A stretch of DNA of 62,488 nucleotides from Streptomyces beigongshangae (lineage in GTDB: Bacteria > Actinomycetota > Actinomycetes > Streptomycetales > Streptomycetaceae). The DNA is taken from contig NZ_JAHKJW010000048.1 of the NCBI RefSeq assembly GCF_019710745.1, forward strand, positions 1 to 62,488, given 5' to 3'. This document shows, piece by piece, positions 21,908 to 30,172 of this stretch (positions are counted from its first letter, which is position 1; every line of letters starts with the position of its first letter). The notes under the pieces were generated by a model, which was not told where the DNA came from, ran no database searches, and saw only the letters and a list, made by a program, of their open reading frames with translations. A program made the translations under genes and the position numbers.

Positions 21908-23068
21908 TCATCGCGGGTCCCCGGCGCCGGCGAAGGGCACCTGGGACGAGGGGGCGGTCTGCTGTCCGTACGGGTGTCGCCACAGGCCCCGCGCCCGAAG
22001 TCTCGGCAGGACGCCCTCGCCGAACCAGTACGCCTCCTCCAGGTGCGGATAGCCGGAGAGCACGAACTCGTCGATGCCGAGGGCGTGGTATTCCTCGATC
22101 CGCCCGGCGACCTCCTCGTGGCTGCCGACCAGGGCGGTGCCCGCGCCACCGCGCACCAGGCCGATGCCCGCCCACAGGTTGGGGTGGATCTCCAGGCGGT
22201 CGCGGCTGCCGCCGCCGTGCAGGGCGAGCATGCGCTGCTGGCCCTCGGACTCGCTGCGGGCCAGACCCGCCTGGACGGCCTCGACCGCCGCCGGGTCGAA
22301 GCCGTCCAGGAGCCGGTTCGCCTCGGCCCAGGCCTGCTCGGCGGTGTCGCGGGTGATGACGTGCAGACGGACGCCGAAGCGGACGGCACGGCCCTCCTCG
22401 CCGGCCAGCGCCCGGATCCAGGCGGTCTTCTCCGCGACGGCGGCGGGCGGCTCGCCCCAGGTGAGATAGACGTCGGCATGCTTGGCGGCGACCTCCCCCG
22501 CGGCCGGCGAGGAGCCCCCGAAGTACACCTCGGGGACCGGGTCGGGCACCCGTGCGAGCTTCGCGTCCTCGACATGGAGGTGCTCGCCGCGCAGATCGAC
22601 GGTCCTGCCCTCCCACAGCCCCCGTACGATCTCCAGGAACTCGCCGGTCCGGCGGTAGCGGGCGTCCTTGTCGAGGAAGTCGCCGTAGGCGCGCTGCTCG
22701 TGGCTCTCGCCGCCGGTGACGACGTTGAGCAGGAGCCGTCCGCCGCTCTGCCGCTGGAAGGTGGAGGCCATCTGCGCGGCGAGGGTCGGGGAGACGAAGC
22801 CGGGGCGGAAGGCGACCAGGAACTTCAGGCGCTCGGTGTGCCGGCTGACCATCGCGGTGGTCAGCCAGGCGTCCTCGCACCAGGCCCCCGTCGGCGTGAG
22901 CGCGCCGGCGAAGCCCAGGTCCTCGGCGGCGCGGGCGATCTGGCTCAGGTAGGCGACCGTCGGCGGCCGGTCGCGCCCGGACTGCGTGGCAGGGGTGCCG
23001 TGGCCGCCGCCGACGACATGCCGGCTGTCTCCGTTGGTCGGCAGGAACCAGTGGAAGGTGAGGGACAC
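21908..23068 (-). CDS. ssuD: FMNH2-dependent alkanesulfonate monooxygenase
   Basis: 386-aa luciferase-like monooxygenase that matches SsuD nearly end to end: FHWFLPTNGDSRHVVGG start, FLVAFRPG, LLLNVVTGG, VYFGGSSPAA and the basic C-terminal region. SsuD cleaves C1-C2+ alkanesulfonates to sulfite and an aldehyde with O2 and FMNH2. GTG 23068 has CGGAG six bases upstream. FMNH2 must come from an SsuE-type reductase; the only trace of one here is the 20-residue N-terminus fused into the neighbouring gene. Confidence 0.95.
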   Translation of the reverse strand: MSLTFHWFLPTNGDSRHVVGGGHGTPATQSGRDRPPTVAYLSQIARAAEDLGFAGALTPTGAWCEDAWLTTAMVSRHTERLKFLVAFRPGFVSPTLAAQMASTFQRQSGGRLLLNVVTGGESHEQRAYGDFLDKDARYRRTGEFLEIVRGLWEGRTVDLRGEHLHVEDAKLARVPDPVPEVYFGGSSPAAGEVAAKHADVYLTWGEPPAAVAEKTAWIRALAGEEGRAVRFGVRLHVITRDTAEQAWAEANRLLDGFDPAAVEAVQAGLARSESEGQQRMLALHGGGSRDRLEIHPNLWAGIGLVRGGAGTALVGSHEEVAGRIEEYHALGIDEFVLSGYPHLEEAYWFGEGVLPRLRARGLWRHPYGQQTAPSSQVPFAGAGDPR

Positions 23069-23123
23069 GCGGGGCTCCGATCAGGGATGTTCGGCAGTGT
23101 TCGCAGGCGTTCGGCAGCGTTCG

Positions 23124-23792
23124 TCAGAGGAGGCCGTGCCGGGGCGGCCTGGTGCCGTTCAGGACGTGGCGGCCGATGTGCTGGACCTTCCAGCGGGCCG
23201 GGTCGTGCAGGGTGTGGGTGCGCGCGTCGCGCCAGTGGCGGTGCAGGCCCAGGGCGTCGAGCGCGGAGCGGGTGCCGCAGACCTCGAAGAGGGCACTGGC
23301 GACCTCCACGGCGGCCTCCCCCGCCGTCACCTTGGCCGCGGCCACCGCGATCGACGCCTCGGCGGCCGAGTCGTCGGTCAGGTCGGCGCGGGCGGCGTCC
23401 ACGGACCTCGCCGCGGCTGCGAGCAGCGCGTCGGCGGCCCGTACCCGGATCGCCAGTTCGCCGAACCGCTGGATCAGCAACGGGTCCTCGGCAGCGGTCC
23501 CGTGCCCCTCGTCGACGCTCTCGAACCAGGGGCGGCTCTTCGTACGGACGAACTCCGCCGCCTCGGTCAGCGCCCCGGCGGTGATCCCGGCGTCGATGGC
23601 GGCGTGCGGCACGACCCGGTCGGCGGGGACGGGCGCCGACTCCAGGCGGACGGTTCCGCCGGCGGTGGTGCGCTGCCCCGTCCCGTCCCAGTCGTCGACG
23701 ACCGTGAGGCCGGGCGCGTCGCGCTGGCGCGGCAGCCGGGCGGTGCGTGAGGTGGCGGAGGGGCTTCCGGAGACGGACAGGACGGTGGCCAT
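23124..23792 (-). pseudogene. Chimeric gene: FMN reductase N-terminus fused to SfnB-like C-terminus
   Basis: 222-codon frame. Residues 1-~20 (MATVLSVSGSPSATSRTARL) look like the flavodoxin-fold start of an SsuE/MsuE NADPH-FMN reductase, with the phosphate-loop GSPSATSRT. From ~27 on (PGLTVVDDWDGTGQRTT ...) it is the beta and C-terminal domain of an SfnB-like acyl-CoA-dehydrogenase-fold protein, ending WRDARTHTLHDPARWK. The reductase body and the N-terminal dehydrogenase domain are both missing, as expected from one in-frame deletion between two neighbouring genes. Neither parental activity should survive, though a protein may still be made. Frame is open with normal codon bias, so the event may be recent. 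Confidence 0.75.
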
Positions 23793-23872
23793 GGGAGGAC
23801 CTTTCGGTTCGTCGGTTCGTGTGCGGGCGGTCGGGCGTGGGCGGTGCCGGGCCGGTGCCGGGACGCCGGGCG

Positions 23873-25021
23873 TCAGCTCGGCCGGCGGGCGTGACCCCGC
23901 CGGCGCCATTCCTCCGCGAGCAGTTCGTACGAGCGGACCCGGTCCGTGTGGTCATGGGTGATCGTCGTGATGAGCAGCTCGTCCGCGTCCGTGGCCTCCT
24001 GCAGTCGTTCCAGCTGGTCGGCCACCCGGTCCGGCGGGCCGACGAACTGCGTGTCGAGGCGGTCCTGGACGAGGGCGCGGTCCTCGTCCGTCCACGGGTG
24101 GGCACGCGCCTCCTCCGGCGTCGGGAACTCGATGGCGCCCTCGGCGGTACGGATGCTGCGCACCCACGGGCCGTAGCCGGTGGCGAGTTCGCGGGCCGTC
24201 GCGTCGTCCTCGGCGACGACGACGTCCGCCGAGACGCTGACGTAGGGCTTGCCGAGGAACTCGGAGGGCTGGAAGAAGGACCGGTAGCCCTCCACGGCCT
24301 CCAGGACCGTGGCCGGGCTGACGTGGTAGTTCGCCGCGAACCGCAGGCCGTTGCGGCCCGCGGCCGAGGCGCTCTGACCGCCGCTGCTGCCCAGGATCCA
24401 CACCTCGACGTCGGCCCCCTCCCCCGGTACGACATGTGCCTCGACGCCCTCCGGGGAGCGGTAGGTGCCGGCCAGCAGGGCGAGGATGTCGTCGATCTGC
24501 CCGGCGTAGTCCTGCGACTCGGCGCCCGGCAGCAGGAGCAGCTTGCGCTGCAGCGCGATGCGGGGCGAGCCGAGCAGGTGCTCGAAGGAGAAGCGGGGCG
24601 GGATCAGCAGGCCGTTCGGGGTGCGGCCGTCGACGACCGGGGCCGCCGTCGGCGGCGGTCCGGCCGGCTGTCCCGGCGGGCGGCCGGCCGAACGGCCCAG
24701 GCCCAGGTCGAAGCGGCCGGGGTGCAGGGCGTCGAGCAGGCCGAACTCCTCCACCGTGGACAGCGCCGTGCGGTGCCCGAGCTGCACGGCCCCGGAACCG
24801 AGCCGGATGGTGGAGGTGGCGGACGCGGTCAGGGCCAGGACGACGGCGGGTGACGTGCCGGCCACGCCGGGGTTGAGGTGGTGCTCGGCGAACCAGTGGC
24901 GGGCGTACCCGAGGCGCTCCGCCTGCCGGGCGAGGTCGATGGAGTTGTGCAGGGCGTCGGCCGCCGTCGAGCCGGACGGGATCGGGACCAGGTCGAGGAT
25001 GCCGAGGGGGATGTCGGACAC
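23873..25021 (-). CDS. LLM-class flavin monooxygenase, MsnO8 type
   Basis: 382-aa luciferase-like protein (PLGILDLVPIPSG start, RHWFAEHHLNPG, LGSGAVQLGHRT, EVWILGSSGGQSA). The MsnO8/YhbW subgroup is common in sulfur and sulfone operons but rarely characterised. GTG 25021 was selected since AGGAG stands 9 bases before it and the homologous region starts there; the longer in-frame extension is Arg/Pro-rich noise. Member of the minus-strand sulfur operon, 243 bases after the DszA-like gene. Substrate unknown. Confidence 0.87.
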   Translation of the reverse strand: MSDIPLGILDLVPIPSGSTAADALHNSIDLARQAERLGYARHWFAEHHLNPGVAGTSPAVVLALTASATSTIRLGSGAVQLGHRTALSTVEEFGLLDALHPGRFDLGLGRSAGRPPGQPAGPPPTAAPVVDGRTPNGLLIPPRFSFEHLLGSPRIALQRKLLLLPGAESQDYAGQIDDILALLAGTYRSPEGVEAHVVPGEGADVEVWILGSSGGQSASAAGRNGLRFAANYHVSPATVLEAVEGYRSFFQPSEFLGKPYVSVSADVVVAEDDATARELATGYGPWVRSIRTAEGAIEFPTPEEARAHPWTDEDRALVQDRLDTQFVGPPDRVADQLERLQEATDADELLITTITHDHTDRVRSYELLAEEWRRRGHARRPS

Positions 25022-25264
25022 GGGCGGACTCCTGGGTGATCGGTGATGCCGGAAGCGCGGGGCCCCGGGCGGACGGCGGGCCCGGGATCCCCCGACGCGG
25101 CACGGGGGCGGCCACGGACCGGGTCGGCCCGGGAACGGCACGGGGCCGGGACTCCGACGGTCCGCCCGCGCCGGCGTACGGGTGGTGGGGCGCGGTGTGC
25201 CCGGACCGTCCGTGGTGGCGGTGCACGGTGCCGGCGACCTGCCGCGGGCCGCCGGTCGGGGCTC

Positions 25265-26632
25265 TCACGACGCCGCCCGCCGGTCGTCCGGGCAGGAGAG
25301 GTTCAGGTGGTGGCGGAGGGTCGGGCCCTCGTACTCGGTGCGGAAGACGCCCCGCTCCTGGAGCAGCGGGACGACCTTGTCGGCGAAGCCGTCGAGACCG
25401 GTGGGGGTGAGGTGCGGGACGAGGATGAAGCCGTCGGCGGCGTCGGCCTGGACGTACTCGTCGATGGTCCTGGCGATGGTCTCCGGGGAGCCGACGAAGT
25501 TCTGGCGGTTGCCGGTGTGGATGACGAGGTCGCGGATGGACCAGTTGTTGGCGGCGGCCAGTTCGCGCCATTCGCGGGCGGTGGCGATCGGGTCGCGGTA
25601 CATGCGGACCTGGGCGCGGCCCTTGGAGATGTGGTCGTCGCCGACGTCCGGGTCGATGTCGGGCAGCGGGCCCTCGGGGTCGTAGGAGGACAGGTCCCGG
25701 TTCCAGACGAACTCCAGGTGCCTGAGGGCGGTGGCGCCGCTGACCTGCCGGCGGCGCACCTCCCCGGCGAGTTCCTCGGCCTCGGCGTCCGTGTCGGCGA
25801 GGGCGAAGGTGGCGGCGGGCAGGATGAGCAGCTGGTCGTGGCGGCGGCCGTACCTGGCGAGGCGCTTCTTGACGTCGGCGTGGAAGGCCCGGCCGCCCTC
25901 CAGGGTGGCGTGGCGGCTGAAGACGGCGTCGGCGGAGGAGGCGGCGAACTCGCGGCCCTCCTCGGAGTCGCCGGCCTGGAAGATCACCGGGCGGCCCTGC
26001 GGGGAGCGCGGGACGTCGAACTGCCCGTGGATGTCGAAGTGGTGGCCCTGGTGGACGAAGGAACCGGCCTTCGCGTCGCGCAGGAAGACGCCCGTGGCCC
26101 GGTCGGCGACGATCTCGTCGCCGTGCCAGGAGTCGAAGAGCTCGTTCGCGGTGGCCAGGAACTCCTTGGCGCGGGAGTAGCGCTCCTCCTGCGGGAGGAA
26201 GCCGCCGCGGCGGAAGTTCTCGCCGGTGAAGGCGTCCCAGGAGGTGACGACGTTCCAGGCGGAGCGGCCGCCGGAGAGGTGGTCGAGACTGGCGAACTGG
26301 CGGGCCACCTCGTAGGGCTCGTTGAAGGTGGAGTTGATGGTGCCGGCCAGGCCGAGGTGCTCGGTGACGGCGGCGAGGGCGGCGAGGACCGTGAAGGTGT
26401 CGGGGCGGCCGACCACGTCCAGGTCGTAGATCCGGCCGCCCTGTTCGCGCAGGCGCAGTCCCTCGGCGAGGAACAGGAAGTCGAACCTGGCGCGTTCGGC
26501 GGTCCGTGCGAAGTGCGCGAAGGAGCTGAACTCGATGTGGCTGCCGGCTTCCGGGTCGCTCCACACGGTGGTGTTGTTGACGCCCGGGAAGTGCGCGGCC
26601 AGATGGATCTGCTTCAGCGGTTTGCCGGTCAT
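25265..26632 (-). CDS. NtaA/SnaA/DszA-family flavin monooxygenase
   Basis: 455-aa protein typical in length for the family, with QIHLAAHFPGVNNTTVW start, LGLAGTINSTFNEPYEVAR, SGGRSAWNVVTS and the long C-terminal extension (DGFILVPHLTPTGLDGFADKV). Such enzymes use FMNH2 from a partner reductase to oxidise sulfones, NTA or similar compounds. It begins 25 bases after the stop of the next monooxygenase gene. Sulfur-source degradation is inferred from the operon. Confidence 0.9.
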   Translation of the reverse strand: MTGKPLKQIHLAAHFPGVNNTTVWSDPEAGSHIEFSSFAHFARTAERARFDFLFLAEGLRLREQGGRIYDLDVVGRPDTFTVLAALAAVTEHLGLAGTINSTFNEPYEVARQFASLDHLSGGRSAWNVVTSWDAFTGENFRRGGFLPQEERYSRAKEFLATANELFDSWHGDEIVADRATGVFLRDAKAGSFVHQGHHFDIHGQFDVPRSPQGRPVIFQAGDSEEGREFAASSADAVFSRHATLEGGRAFHADVKKRLARYGRRHDQLLILPAATFALADTDAEAEELAGEVRRRQVSGATALRHLEFVWNRDLSSYDPEGPLPDIDPDVGDDHISKGRAQVRMYRDPIATAREWRELAAANNWSIRDLVIHTGNRQNFVGSPETIARTIDEYVQADAADGFILVPHLTPTGLDGFADKVVPLLQERGVFRTEYEGPTLRHHLNLSCPDDRRAAS

Positions 26633-26657
26633 GTCGGTGCGGTCCTTCCGGGCGGGC

Positions 26658-27869
26658 TCAGGCGGTGGCGGCGTAGCGGCCGGCGAGGCGGGCGAGGCCC
26701 AGCAGGCCGCGCAGGGTCCCGGCCTCGTAGGCGGTGCGGAACAGGCCCCGGCGCTGGAGTTCGGGGACCAGGCCCCGGGTGACGGCGGGCAGGTCGTGTC
26801 CGGCGACGGCCGGCCGCAGCCGGAAGCCGGTCAGCCCTTCCTCCGCCAGCTCCTGCAACAGGTCCGCGAGTCGGGCGGGCGTACCGGCGAAGATGCGGGC
26901 GTCGCTCTCGTACGGCTCCCCCGCGAGGGCGTCGAGACGGCCGCGGCGGTCCTCGGCGGCGGCCTGGTCGTCGTCGAGGAGGACCACCAGGTCGCCGAAG
27001 ACGTGCAGGGGTTCACCGGCGCGTCCGGCCGCCTCCTGCTCGGCGCGGATCTCGGCGACGATCGCGCGGGCCTGGCCGGCGTCGTGCGGAGTGACGTAGC
27101 CGACGTCGGCCTGGCGGGCCACCAGCCGGTACGGCACGGTCCGGTGGGCGAGAGCGGTGACCGGCGGCTGGCCCTGCGGCGGGCGCGGGGTGATCGAGGG
27201 GCCCTTGACGCTGAAGTACCTGCCCTCGAAGTCGATGTGATGCAGTTTGTCGCGGTCGACGAAGCGGCCGGTGGCGACGTCCCGGATCTCCGCGTCGTCC
27301 TCCCAGCTGTCCCAGAGCCGGCGCACCACCTCGACGTGGTCGGCGGCCTCGTCGAAGAGGTCGGCCAGCCGCTCCTGACCGGCCGGGGTCCGCAACTCCG
27401 CCGGGCCGAGCGGCGGGAAGGTGCGGCGGCCGAAGTGGGCGGCCTCGTGCGGTCGGGGCGAGACCTGCACGCGCAGGCCCGCGCGGCCGGTGCTGACGTA
27501 GTCGAGGGTGGCGATCGCCTTGGAGACGTGGAACGGCTCCGTGTGGGTCGCGATCACCGTCGGGACCAGGCCGATGTGCCGGGTGAGGGGTGCGACGCGG
27601 GAGGCGGTCAGGACGGCGTCGAGCCGGCCGCGGACCTGGTCGGTGCGGCCGTCGGGTTCGCCGGGGCGGGAGGACTGCAGGGCGAGTCCGTCCTCCAGGG
27701 TGACGAAGTCGAGCAGACCGCGTTCGGCCTCGGCGACCAGGTCGGCCCAGTAGCCGGCGGTGAGCAGGTCCCGGGGACGGGCGACCTGCTCACGCCAGGA
27801 GGCGGGGTGCCAGCCGGTGCCGTCGAGGGCGACGGCCAGGTGCAGACGGGAAGCGGGGTTCGAGGACAC
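26658..27869 (-). CDS. NtaA-like flavin monooxygenase, first structural gene of the sulfur operon
   Basis: 403-aa luciferase-like protein (LHLAVALDGTGWHPASW, DFVTLEDGLALQ, RVQVSPRPHEAAHFGRR). GTG 27869 with AGGAAGG seven bases upstream is the start. The frame remains open for another 125 codons upstream, but that part is a GNAT remnant, not part of this protein. First structural gene after the promoter near 28709-28736 and a leader ORF. Exact substrate unknown. Confidence 0.87.
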   Translation of the reverse strand: MSSNPASRLHLAVALDGTGWHPASWREQVARPRDLLTAGYWADLVAEAERGLLDFVTLEDGLALQSSRPGEPDGRTDQVRGRLDAVLTASRVAPLTRHIGLVPTVIATHTEPFHVSKAIATLDYVSTGRAGLRVQVSPRPHEAAHFGRRTFPPLGPAELRTPAGQERLADLFDEAADHVEVVRRLWDSWEDDAEIRDVATGRFVDRDKLHHIDFEGRYFSVKGPSITPRPPQGQPPVTALAHRTVPYRLVARQADVGYVTPHDAGQARAIVAEIRAEQEAAGRAGEPLHVFGDLVVLLDDDQAAAEDRRGRLDALAGEPYESDARIFAGTPARLADLLQELAEEGLTGFRLRPAVAGHDLPAVTRGLVPELQRRGLFRTAYEAGTLRGLLGLARLAGRYAATA

Positions 27870-27962
27870 GGGTGCCTTCCTGGAAGTCGGTCCTGAGGGT
27901 CGGTGCGTGGCCGGGAGCGGGGACGGACGGCACTGCCATGCCGTTTCTTCCGGAGCGGCGGC

Positions 27963-28151
27963 CCCGGTGTGCCGGACGAGCGGGAAGACGGTACGGCGGC
28001 GCAGGGTGAAGCCGATCGCCCCGTACAGCCGGATCGCGTTCACGTTGCCGGCCGCGGCGTGCAGGAAGGGGCGTTCGCCGCGCTCCTCGACACCGGCGGC
28101 GACCGCACGGACCAGACGGGTGGCCGGACCCCGGCCGCGGTGGCGGTCCAG
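27963..28151 (-). pseudogene. C-terminal remnant of a GNAT (FR47-like) acetyltransferase
   Basis: In the frame of the downstream monooxygenase, about 63 codons read LDRHRGRGPATRLVRAVAAG...FLHAAAGNVNAIRLYGAIGF...FPLVRHTG. This is the acetyl-CoA loop (RGRGPATRLV) and C-terminal strand of an FR47-type GNAT. The N-terminal two thirds and the original stop codon are missing. It lies in the 5' region of the sulfur operon and is probably debris from an insertion/deletion event. Confidence 0.7.
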
Positions 28152-28403
28152 CGCCCCGGCCGCCGGGGCGGCACAACTCGCTGGGTGGTAAAGGTTTTTG
28201 ACGGTTCGTCGGTGGTCGGTGCCTCGGGAAGGGGATGGTGGCACCAGGGGGTTCGCTCATGGTGGGCTCCGGCTGGGTGGGTACACCCCAGGAGCGCGGC
28301 GGCATACGGGGGCGCACACGACGGCGGGGTACCGGGGGCTGGGGGACGACGGCACACCGCACGGGCGGTGTTCGTCAGGGGGTGCGAGGGCTGCGGGGAG
28401 GTG
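28152..28403. other. Untranslated stretch between leader ORF and GNAT remnant
   Basis: Part of the ~890-base gap between the GST-like gene and the first monooxygenase gene. Besides the leader ORF, promoter and GNAT remnant I see no gene. An AT-rich island (GTAAAGGTTTTTGACGG, about 28187-28203) marks the upstream edge of the remnant and might be a deletion scar or an internal promoter. Confidence 0.4.
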
Positions 28404-28496
28404 TCAGCCCCGGCAGCGGGCACGGCCCGGTGCGGTACACAGTGCGCTGTTCACGCGGAGCAGATCGACGGCGCGGTCGGCGGCGAGCAGGTTCAC
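28404..28496 (-). CDS. Sulfur-operon leader peptide
   Basis: Frame ending at 28404 carries the VDLLRVNSALC segment of the actinobacterial leader-peptide family found before sulfur and cysteine genes. GTG 28496 gives 30 residues; an in-frame ATG at 28553 would give 49. Neither has a strong SD, so the start is uncertain. It lies ~210 bases downstream of the promoter and ~535 before the first structural gene. A cysteine-responsive attenuation role is plausible from the family. Confidence 0.55.
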   Translation of the reverse strand: MNLLAADRAVDLLRVNSALCTAPGRARCRG

Positions 28497-28708
28497 GTAC
28501 GGCCGTACGCAGCCCTGGGAGCGGCGTGCGGCCGTCCTGGGAGCTGCGTACATGGCGTCACCGTCACCGTTCCGGCCCTGTGGGCCTCGCGCTCACCGAA
28601 GGACGTCTTCGGTCCGGTCGTCACCTGGGGCACCCCACCGTGGTGCGAGGGTTGCCGGTCAGCCAGCCAGGGCTTGTCGCTGACGCTCATGACCATTCTG
28701 GGCGGTAG

Positions 28709-28736
28709 CCAATACAACCACCCGGACGGATGTCAA
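28709..28736 (-). promoter_or_regulatory. Probable promoter of the monooxygenase operon
   Basis: On the minus strand TTGACA (28736-28731) is followed after 16 bases by TATTGG (28714-28709). The perfect -35 and location directly upstream of the leader ORF favour a housekeeping sigma promoter. It lies 23 bases downstream of the GST-like stop codon. Confidence 0.5.
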
Positions 28737-28759
28737 CGCCGGTCCACCAGGTGGAACGG

Positions 28760-29623
28760 CTAACGGGCCGAGTGCGCCGCCCAGTCCAGGATCTGGACGG
28801 CCGCTCCGGCGGCCTCCAGGCCGTGGCAGCGGGCGCGGTGACGGCGTGCGATGCCGTCGAGGTCGAGGGGGCCGCCGAAGGCGGGGTGGACGGCCAGGCG
28901 GCGGGCGTAGGCCCACAGGGCCGGGTGGTCCGCGATGCGCTGGACCGCGGCGGCGTCGAGGTGGTTGCGGTGGACGGTGTCGAGCTGGACCAGGGCGACC
29001 CACAGCTCGACGTCGGCGGCGGTGATCCCGTCGCGGATCAGGTACGCGCGCCCTGCGAGCCGGCGTTCCAGGGCGCCGAGCGTCTCCAGCAGCGTGGTCA
29101 GGGCGGTGTCGCGTCCCGTCGGCTCGCCGCCGGCCGACCCGGCGCGCTGCGCGGCCCGCTCGATGCCCTGCGCGCACATCCGCTCGACCGTCCCGGTCTC
29201 CGGCTCCGCGCCGCACGGGTAGAGCGGGGGGCGGTCACCGGCGAACCGGCGGTCGAGGTCGCGCATGATGTCCGGGGCGTGGGTGCTGACGATCCGTCCG
29301 GACCAGCCGTCGCTGAACACCGGCGCGACGGCCGGGCCGGTGTACCGGTGGGCACTGGCCTCGTACAGCGGCCGCAGGGCCGAGTGGCCGCCCCCGGGGC
29401 TGTCGGGGACGGCCGGCAGGAAGGTGACCGGACAGACGGTGTCCAGGCCGAGCAGGCCGTGGGTGACGGCGATGCGCAGGCCGTCGGGACAGGCGGTCGA
29501 CAGATGGAGGCGGTAGCGGCCCGGAACGGCGTAGTGGCCGCTGCGCGCGTCCCGGCCTATACGGCCCCGGAAGGCGGGCGCGGGTCGGTCGGCGGCGTGG
29601 GCGGCCAGCGGTGTGACGGTCAT
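28760..29623 (-). CDS. Glutathionyl-hydroquinone-reductase-like GST-family protein
   Basis: 287-aa protein of the YqjG/GS-HQR group: RGRIG...SGHYAVPGRYRLHLSTACPDGLR, PAVPDSPGGGHSALRPLYEAS, RIVSTHAPDIMRDL and a helical GST C-terminal domain with DVELWVALVQLD. Cys45 is the likely catalytic residue; the second position of the usual CPxC is Gly here. Streptomycetes use mycothiol, so the real thiol may not be glutathione. A leader ORF and operator precede it. ATG 29623 has GGGGAGAG upstream. Confidence 0.85.
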   Translation of the reverse strand: MTVTPLAAHAADRPAPAFRGRIGRDARSGHYAVPGRYRLHLSTACPDGLRIAVTHGLLGLDTVCPVTFLPAVPDSPGGGHSALRPLYEASAHRYTGPAVAPVFSDGWSGRIVSTHAPDIMRDLDRRFAGDRPPLYPCGAEPETGTVERMCAQGIERAAQRAGSAGGEPTGRDTALTTLLETLGALERRLAGRAYLIRDGITAADVELWVALVQLDTVHRNHLDAAAVQRIADHPALWAYARRLAVHPAFGGPLDLDGIARRHRARCHGLEAAGAAVQILDWAAHSAR

Positions 29624-29715
29624 GACTCTCCCCGGGGGCGGGCGCGGACGTACGCGCGGCGGAAGCGGCGTCGGGTGAGGGAGCGGGACTCATCCGCGCG
29701 CTCCGGAAGGCGTGG

Positions 29716-29731
29716 GCCCCGCTCGCGGGGC
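29716..29731 (-). terminator. Small hairpin between leader ORF and GST-like gene
   Basis: GCCCCGC and GCGGGGC form a compact GC hairpin 40 bases after the leader stop and ~90 bases before the structural gene, in the position of an attenuator. No alternative pairing was worked out, so an attenuation mechanism is only a suggestion. Confidence 0.3.
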
Positions 29732-29770
29732 GCCGTCGGCGCGGGACGGAATGGGACGGGCGGGCGCGGC

Positions 29771-29851
29771 TCAGCCCTTGGGGCTGATCGCGCTGCAGAC
29801 ACGCAGCAGATCGATGTGACGGCGGGAGGTCAGGAGAGGCGAACGGCGCAT
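29771..29851 (-). CDS. 26-aa leader peptide of the SRRHIDLLRV family
   Basis: ATG 29851 opens a 26-codon frame with SRRHIDLLRVCSAI, the hallmark of leader peptides found before sulfur genes in Streptomyces. It ends with TGA at 29771. GGTGA lies ~9 bases upstream of the ATG. A promoter with an overlapping palindrome is just upstream. The single Cys codon in the conserved segment fits cysteine-responsive control of downstream expression. Confidence 0.75.
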   Translation of the reverse strand: MRRSPLLTSRRHIDLLRVCSAISPKG

Positions 29852-29887
29852 GTGTGCGGTCACCGGCCCCGGACGCCTCACGCTTTC

Positions 29888-29914
29888 CCTACCTGTTCAC
29901 TAGGATTCCCACAA
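29888..29914 (-). promoter_or_regulatory. Promoter with palindromic operator (CCTA-N9-TAGG), copy 2
   Basis: Minus strand reads TTGTGG, 17 bases, TAGGGA. The palindrome CCTAGTGAACAGGTAGG (29888-29904) fills the space between -35 and -10 and overlaps the -10. It is the partner of the site at 21782-21798, with 12 of 17 bases identical. Architecture is that of a repressor operator. Confidence 0.6.
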
Positions 29915-30172
29915 GGAGTGTCGATCCGACCGGCACCGGCGTCAAGAGGGCCGTCCCGCATCGCGGACACCGGGCGTCGGCGGCCGGGGCGGCGTCCGGC
30001 GCCGTGCGCGGACTCTCCGCCCGTGGCGCATTTCAGTGGTGTCTCCTCGGCCCGCGGCCCGTGCGCCGATGAATGTCGTGGTCCGCTGCGGTCCATGTCC
30101 GCGGTGGCCGTGCGGGCAGTCGGCCACGCCGCACATCACCGTTGGGCGAACAGCCCCGAGGCGAGGAGAACC
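29905..30172. other. Intergenic stretch, nothing recognised
   Basis: Between the leader-ORF promoter and the small monooxygenase gene. Apart from the plus-strand SD (GAGGAGAA, ~30162-30169) for the next gene I see no gene, repeat or strong hairpin. Confidence 0.5.

Noticed and set aside
27870..28244. Monooxygenase gene starting upstream as a GNAT fusion
   Set aside because: Strong SD and family-typical N-terminus at GTG 27869; the upstream part lacks most of the GNAT fold.
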